Source: Lycocorax pyrrhopterus obiensis (taxonomy: Eukaryota > Chordata > Aves > Passeriformes > Paradisaeidae). Taken from it: a stretch of 64,000 bases of DNA. The notes beneath the pieces were generated by a model. It was not told where the DNA came from, searched no databases, and saw nothing but the letters and a program-made list of their open reading frames with translations. Shown here piece by piece: positions 39,301 through 51,300 of this stretch (the first letter of the stretch is position 1; each line of letters opens with the position of its first letter). Location: contig JACSVZ010000002.1 of the NCBI GenBank assembly GCA_014706295.1, forward strand, positions 52,672,432 through 52,736,431. Reading direction: 5' to 3'. The position numbers were made by a program, and so were the translations under genes.

Positions 39301-42300
39301 CTGTGTGCTCTGCGCATGTAGTTGAAATTCACTGTTTTCATAACTAGATTTCTTCACCATTAAAGTATCATGAACTTAAATTGCTTCTGTAGCTTGTCTG
39401 AGAAAGCCAAGGTAATAATTCATCAGACAGCATTAATTCTAGATTAATAAGAAATATAATTTTAAATGTAAATCTTTGTTTAATAAGTGATGAATCTTTC
39501 AATTAAATATATATCCTGTAGCCTTTTTTCTTTTCATGTGGACCTCATAGTGATACCTTAGCCTAAAAAGGTACCTATAGATATTATCTCAAAGTGGGCC
39601 AAAAGTTTTCAAAATGGAAGTGTAGATGGTCAGGGGAGGCAGAGAAATGAATAGGCTCATAACAAAGAACACTCCCTAGCTCTTAGTTCCCTAGTGTGGT
39701 AGAGAGTTACAAAGCTCTGGCGGATTTCCTGGGAAGGAAAAGGGTGAGGAGAGCTTGCTGCTGAGGGGTGGTGATGGCTTGTTTGAGGACCTATGTCCAT
39801 GGGTGACCCACTAGTGTCAACCTCAGATTGCTCGTTGTCCTCGGAGCCACCACAGCCCTGTGGCTACATTTATAGCATAGTCAGGTGTGATTTGGGATCC
39901 TCCTTCACACTGGCTACAGGCCGGTGACTTGGGAAAAAAAGGCAGCCTGGTATTGTCTGCTCAGCCAGGGCAAGGTAGAAGCCTAGACAATGATGTGACT
40001 TTGGTGTTTGTGCAAAAAAAAAAAAGCATCCTTATCATTAAGAAATTAACACAATCCCAGCCCTCACTTTAAGATTGTCTGAATTTGTTGTGGAATCACA
40101 AGACAGCAGCAAAATGAGATTCAAACTTTATAGATTGGTCACTAGAATGCCCAAACTTTAAATTCTTTTTTAGGCCAATTCTTTTTAAGTTTTTTCCTGA
40201 CTTGCCATGGTGTTTTAATAATATTAGAAAAAACTGGTATGTTCTGAGAAATGTATACAATGTAGTTAATAAGGCTTTGCAGGGGGCTCCTTACAGGGAA
40301 CCTGTTTCAAAGATATTGGTGCTCATTGGCAAATATGTATTAATGGTGATATAGAATATTTACTTAGATTTATCATTTGGGTGATTTAGTAGTGTTTAGT
40401 TTCCTAATGCTTTCTCAATCTCCTGTTACGTCTGATAATTCCTTTATGTGGCTTTCAGTTTTCCTTCTGTAAAATATATTTTTAAATATACATATATATA
40501 AATATATATAGGGGTTTTTTTCATAGTCTCATTCTTCTTCTCCCTTTATTTTTTTTTTTTGTTTTGGGTTTTTTAAAAATTTTTTGGGGTTTTCTCTGTG
40601 GGCATTTTAGTTATCCAACTGGGAGCAGCGAGTTCACTCTGTTCTGGGACTGACTCAGGAACAACTTACACTGGTGAGAATTATACAATTTTTGCACTGG
40701 AGGCAAAATCCAACCTCCAGAGCCAGTAAATAATTCTTCCCATTTTTTCCCAGAAATATGGGATGAGGTAGCAGCATTTCTGGAGCTTGTTACTTTTTTG
40801 CCTGTTTCCTGGCTCCATGTCTCAGGCATATGCTATTTTGATAGGGGACTCTGAAACAAACAAGATTTGCAGTATTCTCTGTGGTTCTTCAGAAGTAAAG
40901 TTTGTTTTGCTTTTTGAGAGTCTTGGTTTAAACTGAGCCTGCAAATCAGTTTGTTGTACTTCATTGTCCCTCACTAACTCCTGGCAGTTGTACTCAGCCC
41001 AAGAGGAAGACTTGCTGCTTCCTTCCTACAGCACAGATCAGCACTGAACGCCGCTTAGGGCTTTTCTGATGCTTTTGTAGTGAAAGCCTCTCCTGCTATG
41101 TAGGACAACACTTTAACCACAGAGTTAGGCCTGTGTGGTTTTAGTCAACCAGTTCTGAATGATAATACTTTGTAAAATCAAACCCCAAGTTCTGATTAAA
41201 TTGTCTCACATACATCCACTCTTCGTCAGTTTCTAGTTTTATCTTGCAGACCTGCATGTTAATGAGTTGTTACCTGTGCAATAAAAGGTACTTGCTTCCT
41301 GGTGAAAATAATTTTTGCTTGGGTCTGACTGCACTGATCTGCTGTCAAGCTCAATATGTGGAATATGTCTGCTCTCTGTGCATTGAAGTAATTTAGGCAG
41401 ATTTGGTAGAGGTTTTAGCTTTTTTTGCAATTTGAAGACCACCTAAAATGTCGCAGCTGGGCCAGAGACTTCAGTGTAGTGAGTGACTTTAAATCATACT
41501 CACAACAGACTTTTCTCAGCTTTTGAGAAGTAGCATGCTGGTGTTAGGCTACCTGGAGGACCAGCGATTTTCAGTATTGCTCTTTTGGTTTATCAGTCTC
41601 CATTTCCCAAAACATCATGTTTATTTTTGTTACGAATAATCTGGAGCTTTTTGGTGATTCTTTGTGATGATCTGAATGTTTAAGCTTTGGGGTTTTGCTG
41701 TCTTATAACCAATGAGACATAGAGCTTCTTTCACACACAAATGCATTAGAGACACAGTCTTCTTATTTCTTACATGCTTTAAATAATTCTTTCTGTAACT
41801 TGAATGTTTGCCTTTTAATGATGTTTTTCATACCCTTATATCCTCTGAGATAAGGTGATGACTGTGTTTAAAGCCTATTCCTAAGCTGGCATTTGTAGCA
41901 GTGTGGGAATTTGTCTATAGCTATTGATTTCTCTATCTCTTCCTCCCCTCCCCCTTCTTTTTTCTTCTTATTTTTTTTACTTTTTTCCCCCATTATCACA
42001 TGTATGGCACTAAGTGACAGATCACTGAAAAACAGTGCAATGTGTTCTACAGACAGCAATGTTTCAAAGCATTTATTAAGCATGTGGTTTTGCAGAACTG
42101 GCATTTGTTTCTGGAGGACTTGTCTGAAAAGTATCAGAGAACTGTGTTTGAGTGTTTCAAAGGCTGATTAATGAGTTTCCATAGTATCTGGTATTTTCAG
42201 AGAAGAAAGCGCTGCTCTTGGAGCTGTAAGAGTCTTTTGACTTAGGTAAAAATAAAGTAGAACTTGTTCTTCTGTACAAAAAGGCTGGTCACCTGCTAGC

Positions 42301-45300
42301 AGACCTTGCTAGATTCTGCATATGGGATCCTACTGCCATCCCTTCTGGTCTGCTTTCGCAGGAACTTGTGGAGGTGAGCATGAGACCTCATCCCGCTTCA
42401 GTAAATCCATGCTCCAATGCATGGGTGTGAAACCTGGCTCCCTTACAGTCAGTGGCAAAGTTCCCGACGGCGTCAGTACAGCCAGGATTCCTCATTTCAG
42501 TAGAACTGTGAGTTTTCCCCCACTCCATTCTTCCTCACCAGTGTCCTTTCTGTGATCTTCTGTGCGAGTTTGGTTTTTGAATGAGTTCTTGCTGCAGTAC
42601 CAATTTGAGCTGTATTTTCTTCTGTTTGAAATGCATTTTGGGTGAAAGACAATGCAGCACCATGTTATGTGTCCTGTTCTACACATCACCAGCAACAAAA
42701 TGAGATGAAATAGAAGAGTATTTTGCTTGTTTGGTAGGTAGCACTGTGTGTATAGGTCATCTACTTCTGCAGAATCAGTTGCTTACTTCTGCAGTCTGGT
42801 TTTGCACGTAGCATCAGTCCTCCAAAATCTGATGAATTAAAACAGGGTTAATTAAGAGCAAGGTGATTGTTTTGGGAGCTGGTGGTGGCAAGAAAGATTG
42901 ATACATTGGCAACTTGTGAGGAAGCTGTGAGCTCAGGTCTCCATTACCCTGCTGTGACACTGCACAAGTTCCTTAGCATAGAGATCATGAGCAAGTAAAT
43001 GCTAAGAGGTGTTTTTCAACAACACGTGGGTATCTAAATGTCTTTGACAAATGCAAATGAGATTACTCATCCCGTGTCTGTCAAACCGGAGTGTTACTTT
43101 TAATGACAAAAGGGGTGCCATGAGGCCTCAGGGTTGCATTGTCAGACTTGTATCAGCACTGTGATACTTGGTCCAAATGTGTGTGCAAGACTTTAAAGTT
43201 ACAGATTTCTCTTGCCTACCAGAAATCGTGATATAAAATGCATACATAGCAGCTTCTTATTGCCTCATCTGCTCTTCATTCTGGTTTGTTTTAAAGCCAT
43301 GGCTGTAAAGCTGGATATGGCTGCAATGGAGAGGTAGGTCAGTAAGAATTGGTATGTTATTGTAATGTTGACTGCAAGTGAAATGTTTGGGAGTTTTAGG
43401 AGATTTTTATTTGCATCGTGATGTATTTTTTATAATAACAGTATCATAGAATATTCTGTGTTGGAATGGACCTATAACCATTGAGTCCGACTCTTAAGTG
43501 AACGGCCTGTATGGGGATCAAACCCATGACCTTGGTGTTATTAGCACTGTGCTCTAATGTAGGTGTGTAGCTCTAGTGCTGAGTTTACAAAAGAAGATGA
43601 GTTAAATTCTCTTCAGAAACTACAAATGAGAGAAAGCAGATAGAGGAAACGTATTGCTAACAAGGACCGCATAATTTAGACACCTTGTCATTAGTGTCAA
43701 AGGTGAGTGATGTACGTTCTTCACATTTTTGTTGGCTTTGGAAGAGTTTGTATTGGGATGTAGCTTTGCTTACTGTCTCACTGCAATGGAAAAAGTGATG
43801 TGGTTCAAATAAATGACAAAATGATTAATTTCCAAACCAACATATTCAATTTTTTCTGCATTGCTCTTGTTTTGTGCTGATAATGAGCCTTTTTAGTTAC
43901 CATAACCAATATGGCACGAGGTTCTATTTGGTATAATGAGGAATGAGCTCTCTTTTTTTGTGTTTTGAAAATATGAAACTTGAGCAGTGTTTGGGGTGAT
44001 AGTGGTTCTTCTTTCTGCAGCAGCAGAGGAGTAATGCAGCAGTTGAATTACTGGAGAGAGCCCTTTCTAATTAAAGATACTCTTCAGCTCCTGCTATCAC
44101 GCAGTCTGTTGTGAACCAGAAGTAAATGTGCCACTAGTTATCAGAGATCAGGCTTCCTGGTTTTTGTTTGTCCCTACAGGAATAACAAGTCACCCGCGGA
44201 AAAGGCTGAATGCCAGCTGGAAACATCCTCGTGAGATGAATGTGCTTCTGATGAAAATCAGTCTGCGCTCCACACAAGTGAGCGTGTTATGCTCAGTTGT
44301 AATGCTGCCCTAAGATTCCTTGAAGGAAGTTTTTAAATCTTCTAAAGCCACCTTTCAACATTCATTTCTTCATGTAATTAATTTATTCTAGTGCATGTAA
44401 ACATCTGTTACAAGTTTATAGGGAAATCTTATAAAATAATCACTGACAATGCTCAGTTGTGAAAGCTTGAGAGCAACCAGAAAAAAGAGAGGCAGTGGTG
44501 GAGGAGTAGATAGCTGGGGAAAACTTTGTTGCCGCTTATAGCCTATTCACACTGACATAAACTTGGGAGTAGCTTTGTTTGGGCTTACAGATAATTATAA
44601 AAATATTAATAAAAATATCGTTTCATCTGTGCTTTTCCAAGTACTGAATCAAGACAAGTAAGTTCCAATTCACATTCTAGAGAGAGGGATTACCAACCTG
44701 AGCTAAATTATTTGTATGGGACTGAGATTTCAGTGCAGAACCCAGGCATCCTGATGTCCTAGTGTTCCCTTCCTATCTCTAAGTAATTTAATCTGGTGTT
44801 TGATATAAAATATCCTGATTTGGTAGCAGCAGGTGTATTGTCAGAGCAAAAAGATAACCAACATGCTTGTGATGTGCAGTAGGTAAATAAATGGGGAGTC
44901 TGAAGCTTTAGTTCACTCTTGTCAGATAAGCTGAGCTCTATGCCTGGATGCATCCACGTGAATATCCTCATGCTGTTTCACCATATGCCTTAGCATTGGC
45001 ATAGCTGTCTTTTGAAGGATAGAAGGTTTTGCTTTGCGTTGAGACTTCACTGAACTAGTCAAAAATGGGAGGGTGGTGGGGTGGTGGTGATGTGGATAGT
45101 ACAGTTCCCTAACAGAAAGGTACTTAACACCATATTAAGACTGAAGAGTAACAGGCTTCAGATACCTGCAGTGTTTGGTTGCTATTTCTAGAGATACTGG
45201 AGAAGATTAAGGTGGCTCTAGCTTGTTTCTAGAATGATATGTGTTCAGTGTGAGATATAATGGCACAATTTCCTTCTCCCTTCCTATCCTACCATGGATA

Positions 45301-48300
45301 TCCTTAAATGGAGTTGAACCATTGACCCTGGAGATTTCTGGTGGGTCAGAAGACTTGTGCAATTCTTATAATCTTTCTGATTTCTGAATCCATTGGATGG
45401 ATGTTTGAAATCACTGTTTTTTATTTGAAGTTCCACTCTGAATGAGTGTACAAAATGTGGTACGTCTTGAGTTGCATGGTGGCATCCAGGACCTGTAATT
45501 TATCCAAACCCTGCACTTTTGGGAAGTGCTGTAGTCAAGCAAGAACTTAACTTACTAGTGTGCTAATTTCCATGTTGCATAGGCTTTAAGGAGTAATCAA
45601 GAACTTATCTTCCCATAAAGTGTGCATAATGAGAGAGAAATGTTGGCAAGAGTAAAGTATCCTCTGTTATATTTCATATATTTCACCTATATAAACTTTT
45701 ATTGGTCGAAAGTAAAAGCAAGCAGTGTGTGAAATCCAAGACTTGTTTCTTTGCCTTCATGCCTGAGCTGAAGCTGCTGAGCTACTTCTACTCATCCTCT
45801 TTGGCTTGATTATCTTGTGTATGAACATTTCCTTGGGCTATTTCCTGCTCTGTAGTGCTACAAAGGATGTGCAGGGACCTTCTAATGAGAGCAAGCACCT
45901 ATAACATGGGGCTTGTGTTTGTCCATAACATAGTCCTGGTACCAGGACCCTGGTTAGAATTACATACTGTCACGGTGTCCATAGCTGGTCTTTGTGTGAC
46001 TTTAAAGAATCCACAGGTAATTTTTGTCTCATGTAGATACTTGTAAGTTACTCTAAAATGTAGTCAGAATCCATTTACATGAGACACACTTAAGATGAAC
46101 CACCTTGCTGCTGCTGCTTGCTGTATGTATTATTTATTTCCTAGTTATTTTTGGTTTGGTTTGGTTTGGTTTTCTTCCCAAACAAGAAAGTGGACCAGGC
46201 ACTTTGCATTCTTGAATTCTTTTCTTTTCTGGCTCATTCTCTGTCTCCTGCTTTCAGGTCAATGCTCGGTTCTCAAAACGGATCCAGGCAAAAATCAAGG
46301 ACCTTCTGCAACAAATGGAGGAAGGGCTGAAGACGGCAGATCCACATGACTGCTCTGCCTATACTGGCTGGACTGGTGAGAAAGCTAGAATTTGAATGAA
46401 ATGTGTTTGTTAAATGATGTGATTGGATTTATTCACAGGAGATCCTGATATTTTCATAGGAGTGGCAGAAATACTCTGTTAAAGGCATTTTTGTGAGTTG
46501 GTTTTTCTCGTAACTCTGGAGCCTTGGTCACTGCTGTCTGGAACTTGCATTGACTTCAGCAGGCAAAGATACAAAATGATAATTGACTTTTGTATATGGA
46601 GATCGTTGTCTTGCAAAAGGAATGGATGCCCTAGTTGCATAGGGAGGGGATTAGAAAAAAAAAAGGTAAAACCCATGGGCTGAGATAAGAACAGTTTAAT
46701 AATTGAAATTAAGTAAAATAAAACAACAATAATAATGGAACCAACAGTAATCATTATAATTGTAATGAAAAAGGGAGAGGGCTAAAATGCAACAGAAATG
46801 AGCGATGCAGAATGCCTTTGCTCACCACCTGCTCACCAAAGTCCAGCCCATGCCCAAGCAGTGATTGGTGGCCTCCAGCCAGCTCCTCCCAGTTTATGTA
46901 CCCAGCATGATGTCCTGTGGTAGGGGATATCCCTTTGGCCAGTTTGTGTCAGTTATCCTGGCCATGGTCCCTCCCAGCATCTTGTGCACCTACTCTGTGG
47001 CAGAGCATGGGAAACTGAAAAGTCCTTGACTTAGGGTAAGCACTGCTCAGCAACCCCTAAACCATCAGTGTGCTATCAGTGTTACTATCACACTTAATCC
47101 AGACCACAGCACTGTAGCTACAGAGAAGAAAATTAACTATATCCCAGCTGAAACCAGGACACTGATCCTTTAGGCAGAGCCTACAGTTTTCGTGTCTGAT
47201 GTGGCCACTGTTCTTCAAGTTGCCAGGACATGTCCATCTAGGCCTGTTAAGTGGGACTTGGCTGGATAGAATGGCATATTCTGTTCCTGCTCTTCTAGCT
47301 CAAGCTTCAGGCATACTTAAGCTTTTAGCACCGTGTGTTTGAAATGTGCCCTGAGGAGATCTATTCTTTTACCTTTATGTCATGAGGAGGGAGTACCTTG
47401 GAAAAGCTCTCCAGCCTTCACCCATCCTTAGGCTTAAATCTGGCAATGAAAGAGTAAAATTTCTTTGCTTTCTTCTTGTTGTTTCAGTACAGATGGTGCT
47501 GTGGGTGGATGGGTGGGGAACTTTTAGACAACTCAGGCTTAAAAGATAGACGTGTTTCAAGGTCTGAAAGTGACTGGCCGCTGAGTGCGTGCACATCTCC
47601 AGTGGTGGGCTTTCTCATGCTGGCAGTACGGAATGGCTCCTGGGGAGCTGTGTTCTGACACAGTGACTGACAACTGAAATTATGGCTGATAAACCAGAGC
47701 ATGCTGAAAATGAGTCATAAGGTAAAAGTAACACAGCCATCATTAGCTGAAACAGGAATATAGATGAACAAGTGACGTTGTCTAATGAGAGTGGGATTTT
47801 TCCATCCTGTGGAAGGATTGCCATCTACATCTGTTCCAAACTGTGAACTTCTTTCAAGGCTCCTGTGGATATGGTTCTGAATAAAAGTATTTAAATGATA
47901 TGATTTTTAAAATACTTAGTGCAGATACTTTCTCCCCAAACTTGCACTTTGCTGCATTTTGCTAGTGTGTAAATCAGAAGATAAAAGTATTGCTGTAAAC
48001 AACTGCCCTGCTTTTTATGTACCAAGTCTAGACAAATCTTATTGGCAGTGCAGTCATAAGCATTGGCTTGTACTTTGTGAAACACCTTTAAAATTTTAGA
48101 ACACGTACTGTTGGCACATAACAATCATAGGACACAAGTAAAAGTCCATCTTACTCATGCGAGTACTTTTTTGTGTGCCAGACCTCTTGGAGGAGCCATT
48201 TTAAGGGTGTTGCACTGAGAAACACTAGGAAGGATTGGATGAACTGGGCTTTGTGGCTACATTTCTGATCATCCTTTGATCAAGCCAAGATATTTACACA

Positions 48301-51300
48301 TTTGTTGCAGCATAAAGAAGGGTTCCACAAATCCCTGTAAATAACCCACAAGTTCCCGTGATGCTGAACTGTGCTACCCAAGCTCTGCAGATTTCTTCTT
48401 AGATTCACCTAGAAAGGCTTGCTCAGAGGTACATCTGAGGATGTACCAGCACTCTTGTGGTGCTGTTGTTCTTGTACTACTGAGCTAGCCTCTCTGTGAG
48501 CTAAGTGGGCCTTGTGTGTACTCAGCTTTGGTTGAGGCTCAGGAGAGTGCTGAGAGATGGGTTTGAGTTACAGTGTGGTCTGGAGATAAAGTGATTTACT
48601 TCTGCACATGTATGCTTGCAATTGGCCAATAGACATCCAGTTAGATGGATTTATTTCACTTCCCTCAGCCTACATCGTTATTTCTAAAGTTTTGTTTTGT
48701 TTTGTTTTAATGGAAAACTATGTAATGAGTTTAATGGAGTGAAGCTTGATAGTACCTCCTGGCATTCTCCGAGCCCTTGTTTGACTTCTGGCTTTTAAAA
48801 ACCAGCTTGACTTGTACAATCTTGTAATCTTGTTGTGAAATACTTTTATGGGTTATGAACAAGTTGGCAAGTTGAATCCAAAAACTCATCAAAAGATCCT
48901 TTTACAAATCAAATGGGAAATAAGTCACTTCATGCATGTAATAGATGAGTATTGTACAGTTAGTGTACTCAGTCACACATGTGCTTATTAGTTCAAATTT
49001 TTGAATCTTCAGTGATTTCTTTGTGTAGTGGGTTGATGCTGGCTGAATGCAAGGCACCCACCAAAGGCTCTCTCTCACTCCCCTCCACAGCTGGACAGGG
49101 AAGGGAAAAATACAACGAAGGCTTCATGGGTTGAGATAAGGACCAGGAGAGATCACTCACCGAATACCATCATGGGCAAAACAGGCTAGAATTAAAGATA
49201 TTAATTGAATTTATTGCTAACAAAATCGTAACAAGATAATGAGAAGAAAAAATAAGACCTTCAAAACACCTTCCTCTCACCTCTCCCTCCTTCCCAGCTC
49301 TACATCCTCCCCCAGTAGGACAGGGAGACAGGGGAATGGTGGTTATGGTCAGTTCATCACCCATGGTTTCACCCGCTGCTCAGGGGGAAGAGTCATTCCC
49401 CTGCTCCCCCATGGGGTCCTTACCACAGGAGACAGTTCTCCATGAACTTCTCCAGTGTGAGTCCATCTCACGAGCAACAGCTCTCTGCAAACTGCTGCAG
49501 CGTGGATCACTCCTCCATGGGGTGCAGTCCTTCAAGCACAGGCTGCTCCAGTGTGGGCTCCTCTCTCCACAGGGGTTACAGCCTCCTTCCATGAGGTCAC
49601 AGCCTCCTCTTAGCATCTGCCTGCTCCAGCGTGCTCCATGAGTCTTCTCCATGGGCTGCAGGTGGATCTCTGCATCCCCATAGTCCTCCATGGGCTGCAG
49701 GGGCACAGCTGCCTCACCATGGTCTGCACCACAGACTGCAGGGGAATCTCAGCTCTGGTGCCTGGAGCACCTCCTCCCCCTCCTTCTCCGCTGACCTTGG
49801 TGTCTGCAGAGTTGTTCCTCTCACATGTTCTCACCCCGCTCTTCTCTGGCCACAACTACAACTGTGCAATAACTTTTTTTCCTCTTCTTCCTAAATCTGT
49901 TACCACAGAGGCATTACCACTATTTCTAATTGGCCCAGCCTTGACCATCAGCTGTTGGAGCCACCAGGAATTGGCTCTGCCAGACATGGAGGAAGCTTCC
50001 AGCAGCTTCTCACAGAAGCCACCCCTGTAGCTCCCTGCTACCGAAGCTTGGCCATGCAAACCCAATACACTTTGCCAAGTGTTGAGGGCTGTGTCGTGAA
50101 TTTTCTTCTTTTTTTTGGAAATTGAGACTCTACCATTGGGCTTCAGTCCAATAATTTTTATTTTTGCCACAATCCAATTGAAATGTAATCTGAATAGTGG
50201 ACCAGTGCCTTCACATTGCATAAGGTCGGACCCTTGACTGACATGTTTTTATTGCCAAAATAACCTATTCACATTTGAGTTACTGGTTCAGAGGCACCAA
50301 AGAGGGGAATATGATATACTTAGAAGGATACGTAAGTGAAGCTCTCTCTTTTTCATACGTTCGTTTCAGGTATTGCCCTCTTATATCTGCAACTGTACCG
50401 CGTCACGAAAAACCAGAGCCATTTGCAGCGATCTCTTGATTACGTGAAGAGAATCCTTCGCAATCTGAATGGCAGAAGAGTTACTTTCCTCTGTGGTGAT
50501 GCTGGGCCATTGGCAGTGGGTGCAGTGGTTTACCACAGACTGAAAAATGACAGTGAATCTAAAGAATGTATTGCCAAGTAAGTGGTTGATGGTGGAAAAA
50601 GTCATGCCCTTCATTTGTAGAGAGCATTTGTTCAGTAACTTTTGCAAGTGAAATTTTAGAGGACAGGATTAAAGAATGGACACTTTCTCCCCTGATAAGT
50701 TTTCAGTAGAAGAATACAAAATAGGCTTTATCTTTATTAAAGCTGGCTTACACTTGATTCATATTTAGTGGGTTATCTTGAGCCCTCTATCGCTGTTAGG
50801 ACAGGATGTCCTTGGCAAATCTGTAGTGCATACACGTTCTGAGTTTGTCACATTGAAGTGACATTTAACAAAAGCCACACGCTTGTCATCGGCAATGTGT
50901 AGTGCTTGTGCAGTGTGTGACGCTTTTTGTAAAGAGTGGGTCTTAACTGTAAATTCATTACGAAACATGTGCACTGCAGGATCTGGAAACAGCCAGAAAC
51001 ACGGTGCATTGGATTGATACATAACAAAGTTTAATAAAACAAAGAGGAAGTATTTGCACAAGCAAATTTGTAAAGGCAAGGGATTTAATTAGGTCAGAGC
51101 ATTTGAAGGGTGGCCTGAAAAAATTCCAGCCCCTTTTCAAAGTAATCTAAAAGTAACAAATGTCTCAAGAAATCCCATTTAGATGTAGCTTCATTAGAGC
51201 TCTGACTGTGCCTTTGGTGTTTCAGAGTTGATTGCTGTCCCAGCACTGGAACCCTGTGGGGTTTGTGTTCAGCAACCACAGTCCACCTGCTAGCTGTCCA

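Larger units (their letters stand above)
36373..46257 (+). other. LANCL2: LANCL2 intron 1 (9.9 kb)
   Basis: The first 330 bases continue the CpG island; the rest is ordinary AT-rich intron. It holds a SINE (43443-43558), an A-run at about 40014-40024, an AT-rich low-complexity stretch (about 40478-40511) followed by a T-rich stretch (to about 40590), a pyrimidine tract (about 41930-41990), a TTTGG repeat (46149-46173) and a possible unused exon at 44180-44277. No other gene is supported. Confidence 0.8.
46376..50369 (+). other. LANCL2: LANCL2 intron 2 (4.0 kb), 40% ERV LTR
   Basis: Two LTRs of different avian ERV families, both antisense to LANCL2, occupy about 1.6 kb of this intron (about 46630-47161 and 49024-50069). 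A short TTTTG repeat lies at 48687-48708. The rest is unremarkable. Confidence 0.8.

Noticed and set aside
43500..43558. A tRNA-Ile gene
   Set aside because: Only the 3' two thirds of a tRNA-like sequence is present, without A box or acceptor stem, and it is fused to a CR1-like tail, so it is a SINE.
49380..50030. Several 80-130-codon frames on both strands
   Set aside because: They lie wholly within the solo LTR and its minisatellite repeats.
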